Below, one piece after another: positions 46,992 to 55,808 of a stretch of DNA of 64,000 nucleotides. The translations under genes and the position numbers were made by a program. A model generated the notes under the pieces. The model ran no database searches and had not been told where the DNA came from. It saw nothing but the letters and a program-made list of their open reading frames with translations. The stretch covers positions 186,001-250,000 of the forward strand of contig NZ_JAAGWY010000003.1 of the NCBI RefSeq assembly GCF_010686705.1. The letters run 5' to 3'. How positions within the stretch are numbered: position 1 is the stretch's first letter; every line of letters starts with the position of its first letter. The stretch is from Leifsonia tongyongensis. GTDB lineage: Bacteria; Actinomycetota; Actinomycetes; Actinomycetales; Microbacteriaceae.

Positions 46992-48274
46992 CCGACACCC
47001 TCCCCGCAGCCAAGCGGCAGCGCTCACCGCTCCGGCAGCGGAACTTCGCCCTCGTGTGGTCGAGCAGCTTCGTCTCCGACGCCGGCGACTGGCTGCTGAT
47101 GATCGCGCTGCCGCTCTTCGCTTTCGCCGTGACCGGTTCGGCGCTCGGCGCGTCCACGGTCTTCCTCGCAGAACTGCTGCCGGCTCTCGTGCTCGGCAGC
47201 TTCCTCGGTGTGCTCGTCGACCGCTGGGACCACCGACGCACGATGATCGTCGTCAACCTGCTGCAGGGACTGTTCCTGCTGCCCCTCCTCTTCGCGTCGG
47301 CCGAGCACATCTGGATCGTCTACATCGTCGCAGCGGTCGAAGCGTGCCTGGCGGCGCTCTTCAACCCGGCACGGCAGGCGCTCGTCCCGCGCCTGGTCGA
47401 ACCCGACCAGCTCGGCACGGGCAACTCCCTGATGGCGGTGAGCGAGAATCTCGCCCGCCTGATCGGCTCCCCGCTCGGCGGTCTCGCCTTCGCGACGGTC
47501 GGGTTGCCCGGGGTGGTCATGGTGGATGCGGCCACCTACGTCGTCAGCGCGATACTCGTCGCTGCGAGCCGGCCGATTCCCGCACCCGCTGAGGCCGCGG
47601 ACGGGCCGCTGCCGCGCATCCACTTCCTCCACCAGTGGGTGGACGGCCTGTCCACGATCCGGCGCACCCGGCCGCTCGGCACGATCGCCGTCCTCACCTT
47701 GCTCGGCCAGTTCGCCCAGGGCATCTTCCTCGTGCTGTTCATCGTGTACGTGGTCCAGCAGCTCGACGCGGGCGACACGGCCGTCGGCCTGCTCCGTGGT
47801 GTGCAGGCGATCGGGGGAGTCGCGGGCGGCCTGCTGGTCGGCGTGCTCATCCGCCGGGTCTCACCGCGGGCGCTGGTCGGCTGGGGGTTCGTGCTCTTCG
47901 GTGCGATCTCCATGCTCACCTGGAACCTCTACTCGGTGACGACAGCGATCGGCGTGTACGTGGCGCTGTTCATCGTGGTCGGCATCCCGGCCGTGGCGAC
48001 CACAGCAGGCGAGATCACGATCGTTCAGAAGGTGACGCCACCGGATGCGCTTGGCCGGGTCATCGCCAGCGTGCAGACTCTCGGCGGCGCTGCACAGGGC
48101 CTCGGACTGCTCGCAGCCGGGCTGCTCGTTCAGCATGTGGACGTGGTGACCATCCTGAACGGCCAGGCGACCGTGTACATCCTCTGCGGACTGATCGGAC
48201 TGGCCTTCCTCGGGCGCAGGTCGGCGCCGGGCGCCGATCCTGCGACGCCCGCAGGGCCGCCGAGCGCCCAGTAG
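46988..48274 (+). CDS. MFS transporter (EntS/MFS_3-like)
   Basis: A 428-residue transporter with 12 predicted helices. It shows NFALVWSSSFVSDAGDWLLM, then SFLGVLVDRWDHRRTMIVVN (motif A), SLMAVSENLARLIGSPLGGL and a later VGVLIRRVSPRALVGWGFV. The family includes the enterobactin exporter EntS and macrolide efflux proteins. The ATG overlaps the regulator stop (46988-46991). Its substrate is not readable from sequence. The C-terminal ~15 residues are a short disordered tail. Confidence 0.91.
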   Translation: MTDTLPAAKRQRSPLRQRNFALVWSSSFVSDAGDWLLMIALPLFAFAVTGSALGASTVFLAELLPALVLGSFLGVLVDRWDHRRTMIVVNLLQGLFLLPLLFASAEHIWIVYIVAAVEACLAALFNPARQALVPRLVEPDQLGTGNSLMAVSENLARLIGSPLGGLAFATVGLPGVVMVDAATYVVSAILVAASRPIPAPAEAADGPLPRIHFLHQWVDGLSTIRRTRPLGTIAVLTLLGQFAQGIFLVLFIVYVVQQLDAGDTAVGLLRGVQAIGGVAGGLLVGVLIRRVSPRALVGWGFVLFGAISMLTWNLYSVTTAIGVYVALFIVVGIPAVATTAGEITIVQKVTPPDALGRVIASVQTLGGAAQGLGLLAAGLLVQHVDVVTILNGQATVYILCGLIGLAFLGRRSAPGADPATPAGPPSAQ

Positions 48275-48367
48275 CGCGAAACTCGGCCTGATTGCCGGGG
48301 AAATCCGCCACCGGGCACGTATGGTGGCCGTGTGTGGCGACTCGACAGAAGACATGAGGAGGACGAC

Positions 48368-51300
48368 GTGACGTCGGATTCCCGGACCGACGACGCCCTC
48401 AACCCCCGGAACTCCACCGAGCCTCACAAGCTGAGCCTGGGAGACCCCAACGTGGTCGCGGGCAACATCGCCGAGCCGGTGTGGCGACGCTGGCGCGAAG
48501 AGCTCGAGAACGTCGGGGGCCGGTCACCCCTGCTCCACTTCGACGACAACGCACGAACGCGGATCGAGCTGAGTTCGACCCATCCCGGCGGCCTCCCTCA
48601 GTTCATCACCGGGCAGAGCACGCTCCTCTCCAGTCTCATCCGCGACGAACTGGCCCTGCGCAACGCCCGCCTCGCGGCGAACGCGATCACGTCGAAAGGC
48701 ATCGAGCTGCGGTCGGTGCGCGGCATCGAATCCGTGCACCTGGCGATCGGTCTCGCCCAGTGGAGGCACGGCGGCGACGAGTTCATGGCGCCGATCCTGC
48801 TGCGTCCGCTCGCCATCCGCCGGTACGGGCGCGACTTCGAGCTGAAGCTGAAGGGCCAGCCGTTCCTCAACCCGGAACTCGCCCGTGCGCTCTCCGAGCA
48901 GTTCCAGATCACGCTCGACGCTCAGGCGTTCGTCGCCCTCGCGCTCACCAACGGCGTCTTCAAGCCCCAGCCGGTCATCGATCGGCTGCGGGGGCTCACC
49001 TCCCACCTCGCCTGGTTCAACGTCCAGCCCCGGCTCGTGGTGTCGTCCTTCGCGGATGTCGCCAGCGGCATGCGCGCGGACGCCGAGAACCTCGACAGCC
49101 CGGTGCTCGACGCGCTCGCAGGAAACCCATCCGCCCGCCGCACCATCGAAGAGGCGTACCGCCCCGCCGAGACGGTCGGGCAGGACGAGCGGCCGCCCGC
49201 GACGGACACGCTGCTGCTCGACGCCGACGAAGAGCAGGAGAACGTCGTCGCCCAGATCGGCGCAGGCAACTCGCTCGTCGTCAAGACGCTGCCGGGCACG
49301 GGCGGAACCCAGACGATCGTGAACGCCATCGGTGTTCTCGTCGCTCAGCACAAGCGGGTGCTCGTGGTCAGCCCGCGGCGTTCCAGCCTCGACGACATCG
49401 CCCACCGGCTGAGCCAGGTCGGGCTCGCCGGCCTCGCCGTGACGCCACGCACGCTGCGCCGCGACGTCATCCAGTCGATCGGGCGCAACGAGAAGGCGAC
49501 GCAACCGCGGGTCACCGAGGTCGATGATGCGCTCGTCCGCCTCCGCAAGGTGCTGCTCGACTACCGCCACGCGCTGGTGCGGCGCGATCCGGCACTCGGC
49601 GTCTCGGTGCTCGACGCCATCCACGAACTCTCGCGCCTCGCGCTCCTGCCCACCCCGCCGTCGACGACGGCACGACTCGACAGGCTGTCGATCGAACTGC
49701 TCGCGACCGACAGGTCGGATGCGGCCGATGCGCTCATCAAGGCCGCGCGTCTCGGCGAGTTCCGCTACGGCCCGAACGACTCGCCCTGGTACGGGGCCTC
49801 CTTCGCCACGACGGCCGAAGGCAATGCGGCGCACGAACTCGCGAAGAAGCTGAACCGTGCGGAGCTCCCGCGCCTGCTCGACCGCGCGAACACCCTGATC
49901 GGGCAGACGCGGATGCGCCCCTTCGAGTCGATCGCCGAACTGGGCGTCTACCTGCGACTCCTGCTCGACGTGCGCGAGACGCTCGACAAGTTCCAGCCGT
50001 CCGTCTACGACCGTTCGCTCGCCGAACTGATCGCCGCGACCTCGAACCGTCGTGACGCGCCGAACATGTCGGGCGCGAACCGGCGTCGCCTGCGCAAACT
50101 GGCGCTCGAATACGTCCGTCCCGGCGTTCACGTCACCGACCTGAACGAATGCCTGCGGCGCATCCAGCAGCAGCGCATCCTGTGGCAGCGTTTCGCGGCC
50201 GCGGGAGTGGTCCCCGAGGTTCCGGTGGGGATCGCGGATGTCATGGTCGCCTACCAGCGCGTCGCCGAAGATCTCGCCCGCCTCGACATCCCGCTGCGCC
50301 GGGTCGGAACGCCGTACTCGCTGGCGGTGCTCCCGATCGCCCAGCTGACCTCGCAGATGGCGGGGCTCGCGGCGGACTCCGAAGTGCTCGCCAACCTGCA
50401 GGAACGCACGGCGCTGCTCGCTTCGCTGCGCGACCGCAACCTGGACCCGCTGCTGGCCGACCTGTCGGAGCGTCATGTTCCCGAGAGCCAGGTGAGCGCC
50501 GAACTCGAGCTCGCCTGGTGGCAGTCGGTGCTCGAGACGCTGCTCGCGGGCGACCGCGCGCTCCTGAACGCCAACACCGGCGTGCTCGACCGGCTCGAGG
50601 CGGACTTCCGGCTGGTCGACGAGGCCCATGCGTCGGCGACCGGGCAACAGCTGGCGTGGATGCTCGCCGAGACCTGGAAGATCGGCGTCGTCGACTGGCC
50701 GGACGAGGCAGCAGCCCTGCGCCGGCTCCTCAAAGGCGAGCGCGCGACGGCCGAGACCCTCAACGCCGCGACCCTGAACTCCGTCGCGCCGCACCTGGCA
50801 CGTGCCCTTGCCCCGGTATGGCTGGCGTCACCGTACGACGTGCCGGCGATCTCGACGGAACTCAGCTTCGACGCGGTCTTCATCGTCGATGCGGGCGCGT
50901 CGAGCCTGGCCGAGAACGTGGGTGTGGTGCGCCGTGCGCGCCAGGTCGTCGCATTCGGTGACCCGGTCACCCAGACGCCCTCGCCCTTCGAGATCGGGCT
51001 CCACGAGCTTCCGGATGAGCAGGCCGACCTCGACGTCGACCGGCTGCACGCCGACTCGGCTCTCGCCCAGCTGAGCGAACTGCTCCCTGTGTTCACGCTC
51101 ACCCGGAGCTACCGGGCCGGCGGCGAAGACCTCGCAGACCTGGTCAACAGGCGCTTCTACGGCGGCAAGATCGACTCGCTGCCGTGGGCGGGAACCTTCC
51201 TCGGGCACGGCAGCCTCACCCTCAACTACGTCGAGGGCGGCCACGGCATGCCGGATGCCGACAGCGGCGCCGTCGAGAGCGTCGACGCCGAAGTGTCCAA

Positions 51301-52099
51301 AGTCGTCGACCTCGTGCTCGACCACGCCCTCAACCGTCCGCGTGAGTCGTTGATGGTCATCACGGCCAGCGCCCGTCATGCGGTGCGCGTGCACCAGGCG
51401 GTGCTGGCGGCGTTCGCGTCCCGCAGCGACCTGGCCGACTTCATCCTGAAAGACCGCGCTGAGCCGTTCACGGTCGTGACCCTCGAGCAGTCGGTCGCGC
51501 AGAGCCGCGACCGGGTGATCTTCTCGATCGGCTACGGCCGCACCCCGCACGGTCGTCTGCTCTCCAACTTCGGAGCGCTCGCGGAGCCGGGCGGCGAACG
51601 GCTGCTCGCGGTCGGCATGACGCGTGCCCGCCGTTCGATGGACATCGTCTCGTGCTTCGCGCCCGACGACATCGACGACTCGAGGATGCGGCACGGGATC
51701 GTCGCGCTCGCGCAGGTGCTGAGTGAAGCGGATGCGATCCAGTCCGCCGAATTCATGGTCGAGGAGAGCGAACCGATGCTCGTCGACCTGGCCAAGAGAC
51801 TCGAGCGCCGTGGACTCACCGTGCGGCTCGGCTACCGCGGCAAGCTGGCGCTGGTCGCCTCGCACGCGGGGCGCGCGGTCGCGATCGAGACGGACGCGGT
51901 TGTCAACCAGGGGAGCCTGCGCGAGTCGCTGCGGCTGCGTCCGGAGGTGCTGCGCCGGCTCGGCTGGCATTACCTCCGGGTGCACAGCTTCGAGCTGTTC
52001 GCCGACCCGGACGCCGTGGCCGTGCGGATCGCCCGCCTGATCGGCGTGACGGATGCGAGCACCGAGACGGCGCCCATCCACATCCCCGTCGCCGTCTGA
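48368..52099 (+). CDS. Degenerate SF1 (UPF1/DUF4011-type) helicase-like protein with REase-like C-terminus
   Basis: A 1,243-residue protein. The core aligns with DUF4011-type SF1 helicases, but the motifs are altered. Walker A reads LPGTGGTQT (residues 308-316; Lys replaced by Gly313). Walker B reads FIVDAGASS (Glu replaced by Ala842). The motif III-like GDPxQ reads GDPVTQ. The QGxE motif reads VAQSRD. YRAGGEDL and GGERLLAVGMTRARRS remain. The C-terminus (about 1150-1235, LRRLGWHYLRVHSFELFADP) resembles the REase_MTES_1575-type PD-(D/E)xK domain, also with altered acidic residues. ATP hydrolysis and cleavage are unlikely. Start: GTG 48368 with AGGAGG 5 nt upstream. Confidence 0.85.
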   Translation: MTSDSRTDDALNPRNSTEPHKLSLGDPNVVAGNIAEPVWRRWREELENVGGRSPLLHFDDNARTRIELSSTHPGGLPQFITGQSTLLSSLIRDELALRNARLAANAITSKGIELRSVRGIESVHLAIGLAQWRHGGDEFMAPILLRPLAIRRYGRDFELKLKGQPFLNPELARALSEQFQITLDAQAFVALALTNGVFKPQPVIDRLRGLTSHLAWFNVQPRLVVSSFADVASGMRADAENLDSPVLDALAGNPSARRTIEEAYRPAETVGQDERPPATDTLLLDADEEQENVVAQIGAGNSLVVKTLPGTGGTQTIVNAIGVLVAQHKRVLVVSPRRSSLDDIAHRLSQVGLAGLAVTPRTLRRDVIQSIGRNEKATQPRVTEVDDALVRLRKVLLDYRHALVRRDPALGVSVLDAIHELSRLALLPTPPSTTARLDRLSIELLATDRSDAADALIKAARLGEFRYGPNDSPWYGASFATTAEGNAAHELAKKLNRAELPRLLDRANTLIGQTRMRPFESIAELGVYLRLLLDVRETLDKFQPSVYDRSLAELIAATSNRRDAPNMSGANRRRLRKLALEYVRPGVHVTDLNECLRRIQQQRILWQRFAAAGVVPEVPVGIADVMVAYQRVAEDLARLDIPLRRVGTPYSLAVLPIAQLTSQMAGLAADSEVLANLQERTALLASLRDRNLDPLLADLSERHVPESQVSAELELAWWQSVLETLLAGDRALLNANTGVLDRLEADFRLVDEAHASATGQQLAWMLAETWKIGVVDWPDEAAALRRLLKGERATAETLNAATLNSVAPHLARALAPVWLASPYDVPAISTELSFDAVFIVDAGASSLAENVGVVRRARQVVAFGDPVTQTPSPFEIGLHELPDEQADLDVDRLHADSALAQLSELLPVFTLTRSYRAGGEDLADLVNRRFYGGKIDSLPWAGTFLGHGSLTLNYVEGGHGMPDADSGAVESVDAEVSKVVDLVLDHALNRPRESLMVITASARHAVRVHQAVLAAFASRSDLADFILKDRAEPFTVVTLEQSVAQSRDRVIFSIGYGRTPHGRLLSNFGALAEPGGERLLAVGMTRARRSMDIVSCFAPDDIDDSRMRHGIVALAQVLSEADAIQSAEFMVEESEPMLVDLAKRLERRGLTVRLGYRGKLALVASHAGRAVAIETDAVVNQGSLRESLRLRPEVLRRLGWHYLRVHSFELFADPDAVAVRIARLIGVTDASTETAPIHIPVAV

Positions 52100-52251
52100 G
52101 GGCTGGTCCGCCCGGTCTGCCCGGTCTGTTGGGAGGGACGGCCGGGATCCGCGCCGCCAGCCCGCGCGGGTTCTAGCGGTCAGCGCGACTGACGTCTTTT
52201 GCCGAATCGCGGGCGGATGCTGGACCCGGGTGGCGCGGTTACGCTTGAAGG

Positions 52252-52449
52252 ATGAGCCAGAAGCCGGTGCGACGCGGAGCGCGGCGCGCGCAGCTGCCTG
52301 CCGCGCCGGGCACCGACCCGACGCCGCAGAAGGTGCCGAAGCAGGCGGATGCGCCGGTTCGTGCCGGCGAGGACACCGACCGCGCCTGGGGCGACACCTC
52401 CGACTCGAACGACGAGCGCCTCAAGGGAGATGTCCCGCCGCACTGGTAG
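52252..52449 (+). CDS. Small conserved protein (65 aa), function unknown
   Basis: A 65-residue, very basic then acidic protein. The C-terminal block DRAWGDTSDSNDERLKGDVP ends PHW; this block is a recurring feature of small actinobacterial proteins. The N-terminus is Arg/Pro/Ala-rich and probably disordered. A TACGCT box (52240-52245) ends 6 nt before the ATG, so the mRNA may be leaderless, and a GAAGG also lies there. The 152 bp upstream back to the helicase-like gene hold only short CGGTCTG-type repeats. Confidence 0.68.
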   Translation: MSQKPVRRGARRAQLPAAPGTDPTPQKVPKQADAPVRAGEDTDRAWGDTSDSNDERLKGDVPPHW

Positions 52450-52580
52450 CGCCCGCGCGCGTTGCGCCGCGCGCGTTGCGCCCCCGTTGCGCCGCACCAG
52501 TTGCGCCGCACCTGTGCGGCACCCGTTGCGCCCGCGCGCGTTGCGCCGCACCGCACTCGTTGGCAGCGCGCGCACTCGTT
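52450..52580. repeat. Degenerate GCGCGCGTTGCGCC repeat cluster
   Basis: About seven imperfect copies of a GTTGCGCC-containing unit lie between the small gene and a hairpin. Units vary in length (11-25 bp), so it is not an exact tandem array. No frame is conserved. Confidence 0.6.
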
Positions 52581-52585
52581 GGCAT

Positions 52586-52615
52586 CGACCGCACGCGTAC
52601 GTACGGGTGCGGTCG
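52586..52615. terminator. Hairpin between the 65-aa gene and mscL
   Basis: The arms CGACCGCAC and GTGCGGTCG pair around an inner self-complementary CGTACGTACG. It lies between two convergent genes, so it can act in both directions. Confidence 0.6.
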
Positions 52616-52652
52616 AACATACGGAGTGCGCTGGGGCAGCGGGAAGCTGGGC

Positions 52653-53081
52653 TCAGGCGTCGGGGGTGTGCTTGCCGCCGGCGGGCGCCTGGTCGCGTGC
52701 GAGCAGGTCGCGGATCTCGGTGAGCAGGTCGAGCTCGGTTACGGGTGCCTCGGCATCCACGACGCCGGTCTCGCGGCGTTTCTGGGCGTGCTCCTTGGCG
52801 AGGTTGATCGGGTAGACGAACACGAAATACACGACGACCGCGACGATCAGGAATTGGATGACCGCACCCAGAACCAGCCCGAGCTGGACCTTGCCGTGCC
52901 CGATCTGAATGACGCCGAGGTTGTTCAGGCTGTCGGCCTGGAAGAAGGCGCCGATCAGCGGGTTGAAGATCCCGTTGACGACCGCATTGACGACACCGGT
53001 GAAGGCTGCGCCGATGACGACGGCGACAGCCAGGTCGATGACGTTGCCACGGAGGATGAACTCCCTGAACCCTTTGAGCAT
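52653..53081 (-). CDS. mscL: Large-conductance mechanosensitive channel MscL
   Basis: A 142-residue channel. The N-terminal helix MLKGFREFILRGNVIDLAVA leads into TM1 (AVAVVIGAAFTGVVNAVVNG), a periplasmic loop, TM2 (AVIQFLIVAVVVYFVFVYPI) and a charged C-terminal helix (LTEIRDLLARDQ). It opens under membrane tension to release solutes in hypo-osmotic shock. AGAAGGAG lies 5 nt before the ATG at 53081. It is the last gene after the 5-formyl-THF ligase and FmdB genes, as in mycobacteria. Confidence 0.96.
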   Translation of the reverse strand: MLKGFREFILRGNVIDLAVAVVIGAAFTGVVNAVVNGIFNPLIGAFFQADSLNNLGVIQIGHGKVQLGLVLGAVIQFLIVAVVVYFVFVYPINLAKEHAQKRRETGVVDAEAPVTELDLLTEIRDLLARDQAPAGGKHTPDA

Positions 53082-53101
53082 GAGAGCTCCTTCTCGTCGA
53101 A

Positions 53102-53419
53102 TCAGGACGCGGAGGTGGTGCTTTTTGCCGGCGTGGAGGAAGTCGAGGTGGACGAAGAGGATGCCGCCGCAGGTGCGGGGGCGGATGCCGGCGTCGCAGC
53201 GGGCGCAGGCGACCCGGTTCCGGCATCCTTGGGCGCGCCGCCCGGGCGGGAGTCGGTGCGGTAGAAGCCCGACCCGTTGAACGTCACACCGACGGCGCTG
53301 AACACTTTGCGCAACGCGCCGCCGCAGTTCGGGCAGTCGGTGAGCGAGTCGTCGGTGAACGACTGCTGGATGTCGAAGGCGTGCCCGCAGGTCGGGCACT
53401 TATAGGAATAGGTGGGCAC
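53102..53419 (-). CDS. FmdB-family zinc-ribbon protein
   Basis: A 105-residue protein. The zinc ribbon is PTYSYKCPTCGHAFDIQQSF and CPNCGGALRKVFS, with four Cys in two CxxC pairs. After FNGSGFYRTD the last ~45 residues are a Ser/Ala/Pro/Thr-rich disordered tail. The family function is unknown; Rv0991c is the mycobacterial counterpart and has been linked to protein quality control. The start is GTG at 53419; the ribosome-binding site is weak. It lies 20 bp before mscL and 57 bp after the ligase gene. Confidence 0.9.
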   Translation of the reverse strand: MPTYSYKCPTCGHAFDIQQSFTDDSLTDCPNCGGALRKVFSAVGVTFNGSGFYRTDSRPGGAPKDAGTGSPAPAATPASAPAPAAASSSSTSTSSTPAKSTTSAS

Positions 53420-53476
53420 TTCAGCCTCGGCTTTCAGGGGTGTTGCTGGACGCCGTCGAACTCGCCGGCGGCACGC

Positions 53477-54058
53477 TCACGTGAATTGGACGATCCGTGT
53501 CGGGGTGACCGCGCCGTCGACCGGCTGGTCGTGTTTCTCGCGGGGAACCTCGTCGACGAGTTCGGCATCGAACAGTACGGCGTATACAGGGGGACATTTT
53601 TCCATGCTGCCGAGCGTTTTGTCGAAATAGCCCCGGCCCCAGCCCATGCGCATCCCGGTCTGGTCGACGGCCGCGGCGGGGACGACGATGAGGTCGACGT
53701 CGTTGATGGCGATCGGACCGAGCAGGCCGCCGACCGGTTCGGGCAGCCCATACAGGCCCTCGGTCTCGCTTTCGCCGTCGCCGGTCGTCCAGTCGAGCAG
53801 CCCGTCTTCGCGACTGATCGGGAGGAGAACGCGGATGCCCTGACGGTGCGCCCAGTTGAGGAACGGGCGGGTGTTCGGCTCGGCTGTCGTCGAGAGGTAG
53901 GCGGCGATCGACTGCGCGGAGAGGTCGGTGGCCAGATCGACGAGGTTGCGGGTGATCCCGGCGGTCGCCGCATCGCGTTCCGGACCGGTCAGATTGCGTC
54001 GTCGCTCGCGGAGTTCGGCACGCAGTGCGCGCTTGCGGTTGCCTGCATCCGAGTCCAT
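53477..54058 (-). CDS. 5-formyltetrahydrofolate cyclo-ligase
   Basis: A 193-residue enzyme that converts 5-formyl-THF to 5,10-methenyl-THF with ATP. The basic N-terminus (RKRALRAELRERRRNLT) carries the conserved Arg/Lys of the ATP site, and the C-terminal motif MRMGWGRGYFDKTLG with the earlier DLIVVPAAAVD is typical. The ATG at 54058 is chosen because a TAGGAT box (54071-54066) ends 7 nt before it, which fits a leaderless mRNA; an in-frame ATG at 54067 would lie on the -10. The gene diverges from galU, as in mycobacteria. Confidence 0.92.
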   Translation of the reverse strand: MDSDAGNRKRALRAELRERRRNLTGPERDAATAGITRNLVDLATDLSAQSIAAYLSTTAEPNTRPFLNWAHRQGIRVLLPISREDGLLDWTTGDGESETEGLYGLPEPVGGLLGPIAINDVDLIVVPAAAVDQTGMRMGWGRGYFDKTLGSMEKCPPVYAVLFDAELVDEVPREKHDQPVDGAVTPTRIVQFT

Positions 54059-54065
54059 GTACGTC

Positions 54066-54083
54066 ATCCTAAATGCCGATAAC
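54066..54083. promoter_or_regulatory. Divergent -10 boxes of the FTHF ligase and galU
   Basis: On the minus strand TAGGAT (54071-54066) serves the ligase gene; on the plus strand GATAAC (54078-54083) ends 9 nt before the galU ATG. Starts are only 34 bp apart. Confidence 0.5.
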
Positions 54084-54092
54084 CTGTCCAAC

Positions 54093-55058
54093 ATGGCAAT
54101 CAAAGTGACCAAGGCAGTTATTCCTGCAGCGGGGCTCGGCACCAGATTCCTTCCTGCGACCAAGGCGATGCCGAAGGAGATGCTTCCCGTCGTCGACAAG
54201 CCGGCCATCCAGTACGTGGTCGAGGAGGCCGTCGAAGCGGGCCTCCACGACGTGCTGCTGGTGACGGGCCGGAACAAGAACGCGCTCGAGAACCATTTCG
54301 ACCGCGCCACCGAACTCGAGGCCACCCTGAAGCAGAAGGGCGACATCGAGCGCCTGCAGAAGGTCATGTACTCCACCGATCTCGCCGACATGCACTATGT
54401 GCGCCAGGGTGACCCGAAGGGGCTCGGGCATGCTGTGCTGCGCGCCAAGATGCACGTCGGCCGCGAACCCTTCGCTGTGCTCCTCGGCGACGACATCATC
54501 GACAGCCGCGATGTTCTGCTGAAGCGGATGCTCGACGTGCAGGAGGCACGCAACGCGACGGTGATCGCGCTTCTCGAGGTCGACCCCGACCAGATCCACC
54601 TCTACGGTGCAGCGGCGGTCGAGGCGACAGACGAGGAAGACGTCGTACGCATCACCGGGCTGGTCGAGAAGCCGGACCGCGAGCACGCCCCGTCGAACTA
54701 CGCGATCATCGGCCGTTACGTGCTGCGCCCCGAGGTCTTCGACGTGCTGGAGAAGACGGAGCCCGGCAAGGGCGGCGAGATCCAGCTGACGGATGCGCTG
54801 CAGAAGATGGCGCAGGCTCCGGAGTGGACCGGCGGCGTCTACGGCGTCGTCTTCCGGGGTCGCCGTTACGATACCGGCGACAGGCTCGACTACATCAAGG
54901 CGATCGTCCAGCTCGCCGTCGACCGGGAAGACCTGGGACCTGCGCTGCGGCCCTGGCTGCGGACCTTCGTCGACGGCCTGGACGACAACCCCAAGCCGGA
55001 CGACATCGTCGAGGAGCTGCCCGTGCCGGTCGGCGACGGCGTGGACACCGGTCGCTGA
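54093..55058 (+). CDS. galU: UTP-glucose-1-phosphate uridylyltransferase GalU
   Basis: A 321-residue nucleotidyltransferase making UDP-glucose from UTP and glucose-1-phosphate. The N-terminal nucleotide motif is GLGTRFLPATKAMPKEML, followed by the catalytic-site LVEKPDREHAPSNYAIIGRY and GEIQLTDALQKMA. UDP-glucose feeds trehalose, glycolipid and wall-glycan synthesis, including the glycosyltransferase clusters in this window (by inference). No Shine-Dalgarno is seen; the -10 spacing suggests a leaderless or nearly leaderless mRNA. The acetyltransferase gene follows after 35 bp. Confidence 0.96.
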   Translation: MAIKVTKAVIPAAGLGTRFLPATKAMPKEMLPVVDKPAIQYVVEEAVEAGLHDVLLVTGRNKNALENHFDRATELEATLKQKGDIERLQKVMYSTDLADMHYVRQGDPKGLGHAVLRAKMHVGREPFAVLLGDDIIDSRDVLLKRMLDVQEARNATVIALLEVDPDQIHLYGAAAVEATDEEDVVRITGLVEKPDREHAPSNYAIIGRYVLRPEVFDVLEKTEPGKGGEIQLTDALQKMAQAPEWTGGVYGVVFRGRRYDTGDRLDYIKAIVQLAVDREDLGPALRPWLRTFVDGLDDNPKPDDIVEELPVPVGDGVDTGR

Positions 55059-55093
55059 GCGATCGGCCATAAAGAGAGGTCAGAGGTCCGTCA

Positions 55094-55756
55094 GTGTCGA
55101 TCGTTGTTCCGACCCTGCGCGAGGGTTCGGTGGGGCTGCGGCCGATCCGCCTGCGCGACGCGCGCGCACTCGAGCGCTCGCTGCTCGACAACCGGAGCTG
55201 GCTGCGGCAGTGGGAGGCCACGAGCCCGTACGCCCCGATGGCGTTCGACACCAGGTCGAGCATCCGTTCGCTCCAGAACAACGCGCGCGCCGGCCACGGC
55301 CTGCCGTTCATCGTCGAGTACGACGGGGAGCTCGCCGGCCAGCTGAACGTCTCGTCGATCACGTACGGGTCGCTGTCGTCGGCGACGATCGGCTACTGGA
55401 TCGCCGAGCAGTTCGCCGGCCGCAACATCACGCCGACGGCGGTCGCCCTGGCCACCGACTACTGCTTCTACCAGCTCGGCCTGCACCGCATGGAGATCTG
55501 CATCCGCCCGGAGAACGCGCCCAGCCTGCGCGTCGTCGAAAAGCTCGGGTTCCGCTACGAGGGGCTCCGCCGCCGGTACATCCACATCAACGGGGACTGG
55601 CGCGACCATTTCTGTTTCGGGCTGGTCTCGGAAGAACTGACGCAGGGCGTCCTCCGCCGGTGGCTCGACGGGCAGGCGCCGCAGGATGCCGCGACCGTTT
55701 CGGCGGAGGACCGCGCTGCGGCGGCCATCCCGCTTCCGGTCGCGCGCGATCGGTGA
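55094..55756 (+). CDS. GNAT N-acetyltransferase (RimJ/RimL-like)
   Basis: A 220-residue GNAT enzyme. The N-terminus VGLRPIRLRDARALERSL opens the fold; the acetyl-CoA binding region includes IGYWIAEQFAGRNITPTAVA, and ENAPSLRVVEKLGFRYEGL is the typical end motif. RimJ/RimL enzymes acetylate N-termini of ribosomal or other proteins. The start is GTG at 55094. The mycobacterial order is galU-moeA-rimJ-Rv0996; here moeA/glp is missing between galU and this gene. The next gene, GlpR-like, follows after 52 bp. Confidence 0.9.
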   Translation: MSIVVPTLREGSVGLRPIRLRDARALERSLLDNRSWLRQWEATSPYAPMAFDTRSSIRSLQNNARAGHGLPFIVEYDGELAGQLNVSSITYGSLSSATIGYWIAEQFAGRNITPTAVALATDYCFYQLGLHRMEICIRPENAPSLRVVEKLGFRYEGLRRRYIHINGDWRDHFCFGLVSEELTQGVLRRWLDGQAPQDAATVSAEDRAAAAIPLPVARDR

Positions 55757-55808
55757 CACACCCCACGGCATAGGACCAGAGACCGACCGTTCCCCCTACC
55801 GTAGGAAC

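Noticed and set aside
48368-52099. Active anti-phage helicase-nuclease defence gene
   Set aside because: The Walker A Lys, Walker B Glu and other helicase residues are absent, and the neighbours (transporters, mscL, housekeeping genes) are not a defence island.
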